From: SZAS-103 sp038226665
GTDB taxonomy: Bacteria; Pseudomonadota; Gammaproteobacteria; Xanthomonadales; Xanthomonadaceae
Length of the DNA: 64,000 nucleotides
Direction: 5' to 3'
NCBI GenBank assembly: GCA_038226665.1
Contig: JBBRQI010000014.1
Coordinates: 1 to 64,000 of the forward strand
A program made the position numbers and the translations under genes. The notes beneath the pieces are model-generated. The model saw only the letters and a program-made list of their open reading frames with translations, had not been told where the DNA came from and did no database searches. How positions within the stretch are numbered: the stretch's first letter is position 1; the number at the start of each line of letters is the position of its first letter. This document shows, one piece after another, positions 7,855-15,407 of the stretch.

Positions 7855-9561
7855 CTATGGCGTTGTCGGCGAAGGATCGTGCCAGCGCGCGACGAGTTTA
7901 CGCCAGCCCGGAATGCGTCCTTCCATCGCATCGCCGAGATGGTTCGACACGCGCTTCCAGAGTGCCGGAGTCATCCGGAAACCGCTCGCCGGTTGTGCCG
8001 TCGTCACCACCGCGCGTGCAAACAGGTTGAAATTCGTCGTCACCGAAACCGCGGGCGCCGAGAAGATGTCGGTGCGGTTGTTGACGTTGCCGTTGTTGGT
8101 CTGCGTGAACAATGGTGCGAACACCGCGCCCATGCTGCTCAGGCCCTGGTTGTCGCCGAGGAACAGTCCGGGAGCGCCCGCTACCGACGAGTTTGGCGCG
8201 TTGTTGAGATCGAACGGCCCGGCGATCGCACTCTCGCGCCAGGTGAGCGCGTCGTTGGAGCGAGCAAGCCAGAGGATCGTCGGCAGCGTCGCCGCGTCGG
8301 TGGTGTTATTGCGGAAATCGTAGTACGTCACGCCGATCGTTCCATCCGCACGCACATGGATGCTCGGATCGAACGCGGCGACGCCCGGATTGCTGTTCAC
8401 GCGCACCGGTGTCGACCACGTTGTGCCGCCATCGGGCGAATGGGTGAGCGCGATCGCGTCGTGCGTGCCATTGGTGAAGCGCGCGTCCTGCCATACGACG
8501 AACAATTCCCCGTTTGGTGCCGCCACCATTTGCGGGATGATCGATGCATCGCGCACGACTGCGTTCGTCTCCGGGTCGCGCGTGCCGACCGCGAGCAGGT
8601 CGGCGACCTTGATCGGCGTCGACCATGTCGCGCCACGATCGGTCGAGCGGATCGTCTTGATGGTTGCAACCTGGCTTGCGCCGATCGTGTCGAGCTCGAC
8701 GAACAGGTCGACTGCGGTGCCGTTTGCGAGCACGACCACTTCGTTGCTGATCGTCTGGTTTGCCGTGCCCGGATCGTAGATCACTTTCGCGGCCAGCCAG
8801 GTCGCGCCGCCGTCAACGCTCCGCGCGAGCATGGTCGGCCCGCCGCCGCTTGCCGCAAGCCGATCCCAGACCGCGTACACGAAGTTCGCATTGTTCGGGT
8901 CGGCGGTGATCGCGTCGCGGTCGTTGAAGAAATTGTCGGTGTCACTGATCAGTGCAACGGGATTGCCCCAGGTGCGGCCGCCATCAGTGGAACGGATCGC
9001 GAGTACGGCGCTCGTCGAACCTGCGGCGAGCAGGCCGCCGCCGAACGAGATCGCACTCTCATATACATTGCCGACCGGTCCGATCGTGACCCATGGATTG
9101 GATGCGCGCGGATAATCGCCGCCATTCGCTGCATTGCCTCCCCCGCAGCGCGAGAACGCCATCGGTTTCCGGCTCCAGGTCTTGCCGCCATCGAACGATA
9201 GCCCGGTGACGATTCCGCGCGCGCCGCCGCTGAGCCAGCGATCCTCCTGCCAGGTGCCGATCAGGTCCATCGTGTTGCGCGGATCGACCACGACATATGG
9301 CTCGACTTCCGAGTTGAGGAATAACGTGCCGTCCGCAGCAACGCCATCGCAGCCATTGACGAAAGGAGTCGGCCCCGATGCCAGATAGATCGGATCGAGG
9401 ATTGTTGGCGGTGGAGGTGGGGGAGGAGGCGGCGGCGGCGGCGGTGGGCCGACTGTGGCGCTGACTTGGCCACCGCCTCCACCGCAACCTGGCAGACCGG
9501 TTGCAAGCACAACGAGGATGCACAACGCGATCGTGCGAACGGGAACATTCGTGGTCTTCAT
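7855..9561 (-). CDS. secreted Asp-box (BNR-repeat) lipoprotein, sialidase-like fold
   Basis: A predicted outer-envelope or secreted beta-propeller of 568 residues. The N-terminus (MKTTNV...CILVVLATGLPGCGGGG) looks like a lipoprotein signal with Cys26 as a candidate lipidation site, although Pro at -2 is unusual for a lipobox. A Gly-rich stretch and a run of 14 prolines then act as a spacer. At least five Asp boxes follow: SFDGGKTW, STDGGRTW, SVDGGATW, STDRGATW and SPDGGTTW. This fold is shared by sialidases and many non-catalytic exo-proteins. I cannot see the sialidase Arg triad, so no enzymatic role is claimed. The frame stays open upstream to 9963, but that part overlaps the acylase gene. 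I use the ATG at 9561 because it precedes the signal peptide. It is probably cotranscribed with the acylase 76 nt upstream. Confidence 0.8.
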   Translation of the reverse strand: MKTTNVPVRTIALCILVVLATGLPGCGGGGGQVSATVGPPPPPPPPPPPPPPTILDPIYLASGPTPFVNGCDGVAADGTLFLNSEVEPYVVVDPRNTMDLIGTWQEDRWLSGGARGIVTGLSFDGGKTWSRKPMAFSRCGGGNAANGGDYPRASNPWVTIGPVGNVYESAISFGGGLLAAGSTSAVLAIRSTDGGRTWGNPVALISDTDNFFNDRDAITADPNNANFVYAVWDRLAASGGGPTMLARSVDGGATWLAAKVIYDPGTANQTISNEVVVLANGTAVDLFVELDTIGASQVATIKTIRSTDRGATWSTPIKVADLLAVGTRDPETNAVVRDASIIPQMVAAPNGELFVVWQDARFTNGTHDAIALTHSPDGGTTWSTPVRVNSNPGVAAFDPSIHVRADGTIGVTYYDFRNNTTDAATLPTILWLARSNDALTWRESAIAGPFDLNNAPNSSVAGAPGLFLGDNQGLSSMGAVFAPLFTQTNNGNVNNRTDIFSAPAVSVTTNFNLFARAVVTTAQPASGFRMTPALWKRVSNHLGDAMEGRIPGWRKLVARWHDPSPTTP

Positions 9562-9637
9562 GGCGCGCCTGCGTCGCAAGGGTCGCCTGAGCGTAGCGCA
9601 GCGAACGAGCCTGCGCATGTGTATCGCGACCAGGCAT

Positions 9638-12127
9638 TCAGCGTGCAGGAACCAATCGCAACGTGTGCGTGGTCGGGCCGGGCAGGAACGGCGTCGCCTC
9701 CCCATGCACCCAGGCGGCGTGGCCCGCTCCCCAGAACGGCGACAGCGGGTTGCCGCTTTGCCCCGCCGGCATTTCGATGATGCCGTCGGCTTCGTGCCCG
9801 GGCGAAACCACCATGCGTTCGGACGCGCCGAAGTCGGGCGCGGCGACGCGCGGCATGTTCGAGTCGCCAGGCAGTGCATCGGCGGGCATGCACAGGAACC
9901 GCTTGAGGAAGGACGGCAATGCACCGGCGAGCGGGTGGCAGATCGCGGCGGTGTTGCGTTCACCCCATTGGCGTTGCGTGAGCGGGCCAGTTATTTCGAG
10001 TCTGGACTCTGCTGCGTGCGCGGCGTCGATCAGTAATGCGTTCCAAGAATCGAATTTCCTTGGCAATAAATTGTCGGGATGCTGGGTTACCAGTTCCCAT
10101 GCTACGCCTTCGAGTTGATCCAGTTGCGGCATCACGAACTGTTTGCCGAGCGCGACTTCCGCAGGCGCTATCAAGCCCTGCTGGATGCGATCGAGCACTT
10201 CCAGCCGCCACGCACGCACGATGCGATACGTCACCGCATCGGGTGAAGCGTGCGTGTCCCAATGCCGCGTCGCGGCTTCGATGCGCTTGAGCACCGGATC
10301 ATCGGACGGCTGCACCAGCGCGCGCAACTGTTTCCACCAGCGTTCGAGGAACAGCGTGCGATCGTCGAGCTGGATCGCGAGCAGGTCCTTTTCGGTGAAC
10401 TGATTTTTCGCGAACAAGTCGTCGCGGATCTGCTTTGCGCGTGCCCCGAGGGCGTAGCCGGAATCGCCGATGGTGGCGAGGTCAGTTCCGTCGGTGACGC
10501 GGTTGTTGGCGCTCCAGAGGCGGTTGGAAGCGGGGTTGAGGATGGCGGGATTGTGTTCGGCCCATGGGGTGTAATCCGCACGAGCCCAGGAGACACAGGA
10601 AAGCGCTGGTGTTTCCTGCCGCTGTTGCATTCGTACCGGCGATTCCTTCCTGCCGATCTTTGCTGGAGGTTGAAGTGTTTCAAAGATCATTCCAGGAGGT
10701 GGGATCGGTCGATCCAAGGGTGCATCGCGAGCACATCCGGGGTCGGCAAAATCAACTGGAATACGACCGGCGATCGTCCAAGCGATATGCCCGCTGCTGT
10801 CGGCAATAAGTAAATTCTGTGCCGGAATTCCAGCATGATTTGCAGTCTGCGCAGCGGCATTGATGTCCTTGGCAAGCGCCATTTCCATCGAACCGAGCGT
10901 CAATGCGCCGGGGAAATGTGCAGTCCAGATCAGCGACAGCTTCGCGTTCGCGCGGGACGCGGCAGGGATGCGGATGCTACTCGGACGCTCGATCACTTTG
11001 AGGAGAAATGGTGCTCCACCCTTGACCATGATCCGCTCGATGAAGACATCTTTCGTCATTCTTACGACCTTGCACGAGGGCTCGCGCGCTTGATCGCAAT
11101 CCTTCACCCAATCCGCCCAGTCGCCATAGCTGTTCGTAAAGGCCCATGCCACATGCGTATTGCTGCCGACGATCACGGCCGGAATGCCTGGCAACGTAAA
11201 GCCGCTGACATCGACCTTGCCATCGATGGCTCGCGCGTCCGGATACAGCAGACGCGCGCGGAACCAGATGTCCGGCACGCGCAAGCCCAGGTGCATGTCA
11301 TCGGCGACGATCGCGCGACCGTCTTTCGTCAATGCGCCAGCGACTGCGAAATTGTTGCTGCCAGGCGCATTCGGATCAACATACGGCGGGCTGCCGTCAA
11401 TGCCGGGAGCAGGCAGCTTGCGCAGGTCGAGGGTCGCCGCGTCGGGCAATGCGACATTGCCGCGTGGAGGGCCTTCCAGCGGCGCATCCCATTCGGTGCC
11501 GTCAGTTGCAATCAACTTGTAAAGCGCTGCCGGCATCGCTTGTTTGATCCGCCACAGCGCGAGCTCGCGTTCGTTGCTGCCGCCCTGCAGGTCGAAGAAC
11601 ATCGCATAGCCGGCTAGCGCGGTATCCGTCAATTGCCACGGTTCGGGTTTTGTTTGCAGCAACAGGTAAGGCCACGGTCGTACGCGCAGGTCAGCTAGAC
11701 CTGCGTTGACGCCATCGGTATAGGCCTGGAGCTGCGGCATCTTGTCGCCAGCAATCTCGAGAAGCTGATCGAGCGCACGCGCACGGAACCGGTGCACGCG
11801 ATGCCGCTTGTCCACGTCGAGCGCGATCTTGCCGAACAGTTCGGACAACTCGCCGGCGGCCGAGCGCCGCATCAGGTCCATCTCGAAGAACCGTTCCTGC
11901 GCATGCACATAGCCGAGTGCGCGCATCGCATCAATTTCGTTCGCGGCATGGATCGTGACCACGCCGAGCGCGTCGCGTCCGATTTCCACGGGCGCGGACA
12001 GCCCCGGCACCTCGACCGTTCCATCCAGCGTCGCCAGGCTGCCGCGCGTCAGCCACCAACCCGTTCCGAATGCGGCTAGGACCAGGACCAGCAATACGAT
12101 CGCACCACGCTTGAGCCACCGGACCAT
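9638..12127 (-). CDS. penicillin acylase-family Ntn hydrolase, membrane-anchored
   Basis: This family (peptidase S45) hydrolyses amide bonds of acylated compounds; members include penicillin G acylase, cephalosporin acylase and acyl-homoserine-lactone acylases. The protein of about 829 residues has an N-terminal membrane segment (GAIVLLVLVLAAFGTGWWL), the alpha-chain motif YVHAQERFFEMDL, and the autocleavage/nucleophile site PGSNNFAVAG with Ser at about residue 257. The beta chain follows with ADDMHLGLRVPDIWF and VGSNTHVAWAFTN. The start is set at the second Met (12127): GGAGG stands 6 nt before it, but touches the first ATG at 12133. The substrate cannot be read from sequence; quorum-signal quenching or peptide turnover are both possible. 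It is transcribed away from the asnB leader. Confidence 0.88.
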   Translation of the reverse strand: MVRWLKRGAIVLLVLVLAAFGTGWWLTRGSLATLDGTVEVPGLSAPVEIGRDALGVVTIHAANEIDAMRALGYVHAQERFFEMDLMRRSAAGELSELFGKIALDVDKRHRVHRFRARALDQLLEIAGDKMPQLQAYTDGVNAGLADLRVRPWPYLLLQTKPEPWQLTDTALAGYAMFFDLQGGSNERELALWRIKQAMPAALYKLIATDGTEWDAPLEGPPRGNVALPDAATLDLRKLPAPGIDGSPPYVDPNAPGSNNFAVAGALTKDGRAIVADDMHLGLRVPDIWFRARLLYPDARAIDGKVDVSGFTLPGIPAVIVGSNTHVAWAFTNSYGDWADWVKDCDQAREPSCKVVRMTKDVFIERIMVKGGAPFLLKVIERPSSIRIPAASRANAKLSLIWTAHFPGALTLGSMEMALAKDINAAAQTANHAGIPAQNLLIADSSGHIAWTIAGRIPVDFADPGCARDAPLDRPIPPPGMIFETLQPPAKIGRKESPVRMQQRQETPALSCVSWARADYTPWAEHNPAILNPASNRLWSANNRVTDGTDLATIGDSGYALGARAKQIRDDLFAKNQFTEKDLLAIQLDDRTLFLERWWKQLRALVQPSDDPVLKRIEAATRHWDTHASPDAVTYRIVRAWRLEVLDRIQQGLIAPAEVALGKQFVMPQLDQLEGVAWELVTQHPDNLLPRKFDSWNALLIDAAHAAESRLEITGPLTQRQWGERNTAAICHPLAGALPSFLKRFLCMPADALPGDSNMPRVAAPDFGASERMVVSPGHEADGIIEMPAGQSGNPLSPFWGAGHAAWVHGEATPFLPGPTTHTLRLVPAR

Positions 12128-12233
12128 CTGCATCCTCCGCCGAAGTCGCGAGCTTAGCGGATGTCATGTGGTCACCGGCGCCTCGCATCGTGCGGCGCTT
12201 GCATGCGACTCCCCAATCAAGCAGGATCGGCAC

Positions 12234-12353
12234 ATGTCCTTCGCCTTCCGCCAGTTCCGCCCTACAGCTGCCATTGCCGGTGGCTGCGTGCGTGCGGACG
12301 ACGCGAACAGCAATCGGAACAATAACGCCAACCTCCAGCAGGCCGGCGATTAG
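12234..12353 (+). CDS. asparagine-rich leader peptide of asnB (candidate attenuator sensor)
   Basis: This is a 39-codon ORF with AGGA 7 nt before its ATG. Residues 25-33 read NSNRNNNAN, that is six Asn codons in nine (12306-12332), followed by LQQAGD and a stop at 12351-12353. The stop is 14 nt before a strong intrinsic terminator, and asnB begins 190 nt further on. A cluster of codons for the pathway's own product just ahead of a terminator is the hallmark of ribosome-mediated attenuation (as in his, trp and leu leaders). Slow translation of the Asn codons when Asn-tRNA is scarce should favour the antiterminator at 12338-12392. That this ORF is translated is inferred, not shown. Confidence 0.75.
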   Translation: MSFAFRQFRPTAAIAGGCVRADDANSNRNNNANLQQAGD

Positions 12354-12392
12354 CGCGTAGAACATCCACCCGCATCGATCCCCAAGGCCTGC
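12338..12392 (+). promoter_or_regulatory. antiterminator helix competing with the asnB leader terminator
   Basis: GCAGGCC at 12338-12344 is the exact complement of GGCCTGC at 12386-12392. This helix and the terminator helix (12368-12376 with 12400-12408) cross each other, so only one can form as a nested fold. A ribosome paused on the first Asn codons would leave 12338-12344 free, allowing antitermination. One that runs on to the stop at 12351 would cover it, allowing termination. A third pairing, of 12276-12287 with 12338-12347, is possible and could give default termination when the leader is untranslated. Confidence 0.6.
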
Positions 12393-12416
12393 ACCGAAAG
12401 ATGCGGGTCTTTTTTT
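12368..12416 (+). terminator. intrinsic terminator (attenuator) ahead of asnB
   Basis: ACCCGCATC (12368-12376) pairs perfectly over 9 bp with GATGCGGGT (12400-12408), and a run of seven T follows (12410-12416). It can only stop rightward transcription. The only rightward gene upstream within this gap is the Asn-rich leader ORF, so it fits an attenuator of asnB rather than the end of another operon. Confidence 0.85.
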
Positions 12417-12543
12417 GTGTTTGGATCCATCCAAACGAAGGAACAAATTGTTATCTGGACTCAAGATCAACGCGACCTCGTCATTCAGAACTGGCCATCC
12501 ATGGCCAGACTTTCAACAAGAGCTTTTCAAAGGAATTTCCATC

Positions 12544-13946
12544 ATGTGTTCGATCCTCGGCGTCTTCGACCTGCATGGATCGGCAAGCTCAACGGCATCT
12601 TCGCGCTCGCGTTATGGGATCGCGCGAAGCAACGCGTGGTGATCGCGCGCGACCACATGGGCGTATGTCCGCTGTACTGGGGACACGATGGCGACGGTCG
12701 GCTGTGGGTCGCGTCGGAGATGAAGGCACTCGCGCGCATCTGCGACGACGTGGCCGCGTTCCCGCCGGGCCACTGGTATGACAGCGCCACCGGCGAGTGC
12801 GTGAAGTACTACGACAAACCGTGGCGCGACTACGATGCGGTCGCCGGCGTCGAAGTCACGGCGCAGGAATTGCGCGAAGCATTCGAGAGAGCGGTGCATC
12901 GGCAGATGATGAGCGACGTGCCATACGGCGTGCTGTTGTCGGGCGGCCTGGATTCCTCATTGGTCGCAGCCTGCGCGGCGCGATTCGCACGCAAGCGCAT
13001 CGAAGATGACGACACATCGGAAGCATGGTGGCCGCGCCTGCATTCGTTCGCGATCGGGCTGGAAGGGTCGCCCGACCTTGCTGCGGCGGAAATTGCAGCG
13101 GAAGCGCTCGGCACCGTGCACCACGGTTTCAAATACACCTTCGAGGAAGGGCTCGATGCGTTGCCCGAAGTGATCCGCCATGTCGAAACCTACGACGTGA
13201 CCACGATCCGCGCATCGACGCCGATGTACTTGCTTGCGCGGCGCATCAAGGCGATGGGAGTCAAGATGGTGCTGTCGGGAGAGGGCAGCGACGAACTCTT
13301 CGGCGGCTATCTGTACTTCCACAAAGCACCCAATGCACGTGCGTTCCACGAGGAGCTCGTGCGCAAGCTCGATGCATTGCACAGCTTCGACTGCCTGCGC
13401 GCGAACAAGTCGATGATGGCCTGGGGCGTGGAACCGCGCGTGCCGTTCCTCGATGTCGAATTCATGGATGTGGCGATGCGGATGGATGCCCAGGCCAAGA
13501 TGGCGGGGATCGGCTCCGACGGAGTGCGTCGCATCGAAAAAGCGGTGTTGCGCGAAGCGTTCGAAGGGTATCTGCCGAAGGAAATCCTGTGGCGGCAGAA
13601 AGAACAGTTCAGCGATGGCGTCGGTTATGGCTGGATCGACGGACTCAAGGCGCATGCGGAAACACATGTGGGCGACCGCGAATTCGCGACAGCCACAGGA
13701 CGTTTTCCAATCAACACGCCCCAGACCAAGGAAGCGTATTTCTATCGCTGCCTGTTCGAGCGCGCATTCCCGAGCGATGCCTGTGCACGCACGGTGCCCG
13801 GCGGCAAGTCGATCGCATGTTCATCGCCGACCGCGATTGCATGGGATGCAGCGTTTGCGAGCGCGGCCGACCCGTCGGGGAGGGCGATCGTTGGCGTGCA
13901 TCGGAATGCGCAGGCCTCATCGCAGACGACGCATCCTTCCGCATGA
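12544..13946 (+). pseudogene. asnB: asparagine synthetase B with internal frameshifting deletion in the glutaminase domain
   Basis: AsnB makes asparagine from aspartate, ATP and glutamine. An AAGGA site precedes ATG 12544, and the frame opens correctly with MCSILGVFDLHG, including nucleophile Cys2. It then jumps near 12577-12590 into another frame at LNGIFALALWD, which corresponds to about residue 117 of E. coli AsnB. Roughly 95-105 codons are missing, including the RHRGPD, HERL and NGEIYNH segments of the glutamine-binding pocket. From there the synthetase domain is complete: LLSGGLDSSL (ATP pyrophosphatase loop), LSGEGSDELFGGYLYF and a normal C-terminus ending in a VGVHRNAQ-type tail. The uninterrupted frame from a GTG at 12417 could still yield a glutaminase-less, ammonia-dependent protein. 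An assembly error cannot be excluded. Confidence 0.85.
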
Positions 13947-14018
13947 TCCGCCCCGGCCTGCACATTAGCCCAATCAGCCGTAGACTGGTCCATCGCAATT
14001 TCCCCGGGGGTGGGGAAC

Positions 14019-15407
14019 ATGTCGAGCGTTCCAGCCACAACCAGCACCTTGCAGGCATTCGATGAAGATGCCTGGGACGACCTGCTCAACTACATCGAGG
14101 AACGCCGGGTCATCCCGATCATCGGGCCCGACCTGCTGCGTGTGCAGACCGACAGCGGCCTGCGCCCGTTGTACGAATGGCTTGCCGAGAAACTGGCTGC
14201 GCGATTGTCGGTGGATATCGTCGGACTGCCGCGGCCGCTGACACTCAACGACGTGATGTGCTGCTACCTCGGCCAGCACGGGCGGCGCGAGGAAGCCTAC
14301 ACACGGCTGCGTTCGATCATGCGCGAAGTGCGGTTCGAGCCGCCGCAGGCGCTGCGGCAACTCGCGCAAATCACCGACTTCGATCTCTTCGTCACCACCA
14401 CGTTCGATCCGTTGCTCGAGAACGCGATCAACCTTGAACGCCATGGTGGGCAGCCGTCGACGGAGGTCATCGCCTATGCGCCGAATCGCGTGGCCGACCT
14501 GCCGTCCGAGCGCAGCAATCTGCAACGCACCGTCGTCTATCACTTGCTCGGGCGGCTTTCCGCATCGCCGACGTATGTGCTCTCCGACGAGGACATGCTG
14601 GAGTTCATTTGCGCGCTGCAGTCCGAGCACCTGACGCCGGAAAAACTCTTCCACGAACTCGAGCACAACCACCTGCTGCTGATTGGTAGCGATTTCTCCA
14701 ACTGGCTGGCGCGGCTGTTCCTGCGCATGGCCAAGCGCAAGCGGCTGTCGGATCCGCGCGATTTCACGGAGGTGTTCGCCGACGACCACACCATGCAGGA
14801 CGGGCGGCTGGTGGCGTTCCTGCAACAGGTCAGCGTGCGCACGCGGGTCTATGGCGGCGCCGAGGCATTCGTCGCCGAATTGCATGCGCGCTGGATGAAG
14901 CGCCAGCATCCTGCGTTGCCCGCGAATGGGTCCAGCGCACCACAGCGCTTCCTGCCGCCATCGCGCGAGATGCCGGAGAACGCGGTTTTCATCAGCTATG
15001 CGCGCGAAGACCTGCCCGCCGTGCAGCGCCTCAAGGCCGCGATGGATGCGGCCGGCATCACCACGTGGTTCGACCTCGACCGCCTCGAAGGCGGCGACGA
15101 CTACGACCGCAAGATCCGCGCCAACATCGGTCGTTGCAGCTTCTTCCTGCCAGTGATCTCGGCAACGACCCAGCGTCGGCATGAAGCTTACTTCCGCCGC
15201 GAATGGAGTTACGCCGTCGACCGCGCGCGCAACATCGCCGATGGCGCGGTGTTCGTCCTGCCGGTTTGCATCGACGACACCCAGGAATCGCAGGCGCTGG
15301 TGCCGGAGAATTTCAAGGCGCTCCATATCGTGCGCATCCCGGGTGGCGAACCTCCGCCCGAGTTTCTGCGGAGGCTGCAAGAACTGTTCAGCGGGAGGCA
15401 CGCATGA
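14019..15407 (+). CDS. SIR2-like/TIR fusion protein (two NAD-acting domains)
   Basis: A 462-residue soluble protein. The N-terminal half (about 15-290) has SIR2-like features: VIPIIGPDLL near 32-40, LFVTTTFDPLLENAI (124-137, the TTNYD-LLE signature) and VVYHLLGRL with candidate catalytic H175. The C-terminus (322-455) is a TIR domain: AVFISYAREDLPAVQRLKAA, TTWFDLDRLEGGDDY and RREWSYAV with candidate catalytic Glu395. Bacterial TIR and SIR2 domains commonly cleave NAD+ or make NAD-derived signals in phage defence. The start is ATG 14019, with GGGGG about 8 nt upstream; a GTG at 14010 would add three residues. The last 4 nt overlap the next gene, so the two are coupled. Domain identities are from motifs. 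Function in immunity is inferred. Confidence 0.8.
   Translation: MSSVPATTSTLQAFDEDAWDDLLNYIEERRVIPIIGPDLLRVQTDSGLRPLYEWLAEKLAARLSVDIVGLPRPLTLNDVMCCYLGQHGRREEAYTRLRSIMREVRFEPPQALRQLAQITDFDLFVTTTFDPLLENAINLERHGGQPSTEVIAYAPNRVADLPSERSNLQRTVVYHLLGRLSASPTYVLSDEDMLEFICALQSEHLTPEKLFHELEHNHLLLIGSDFSNWLARLFLRMAKRKRLSDPRDFTEVFADDHTMQDGRLVAFLQQVSVRTRVYGGAEAFVAELHARWMKRQHPALPANGSSAPQRFLPPSREMPENAVFISYAREDLPAVQRLKAAMDAAGITTWFDLDRLEGGDDYDRKIRANIGRCSFFLPVISATTQRRHEAYFRREWSYAVDRARNIADGAVFVLPVCIDDTQESQALVPENFKALHIVRIPGGEPPPEFLRRLQELFSGRHA

Noticed and set aside
7831..9201. 456-codon open frame on the plus strand opposite the Asp-box gene
   Set aside because: The opposite strand has a signal peptide and five Asp boxes; this frame has no family motif and is Arg-rich, a shadow of GC-rich coding.
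9405..9455. GGC-type microsatellite on the plus strand
   Set aside because: It is the coding sequence of the 14-proline spacer with mixed proline codons, so it is a protein feature rather than a simple DNA repeat.
12417..13946. intact 509-codon asnB
   Set aside because: The N-terminal part of this frame (MFGSIQTKEQ...) has no similarity to AsnB; the true N-terminus MCSILGVFDLH lies in another frame at 12544.
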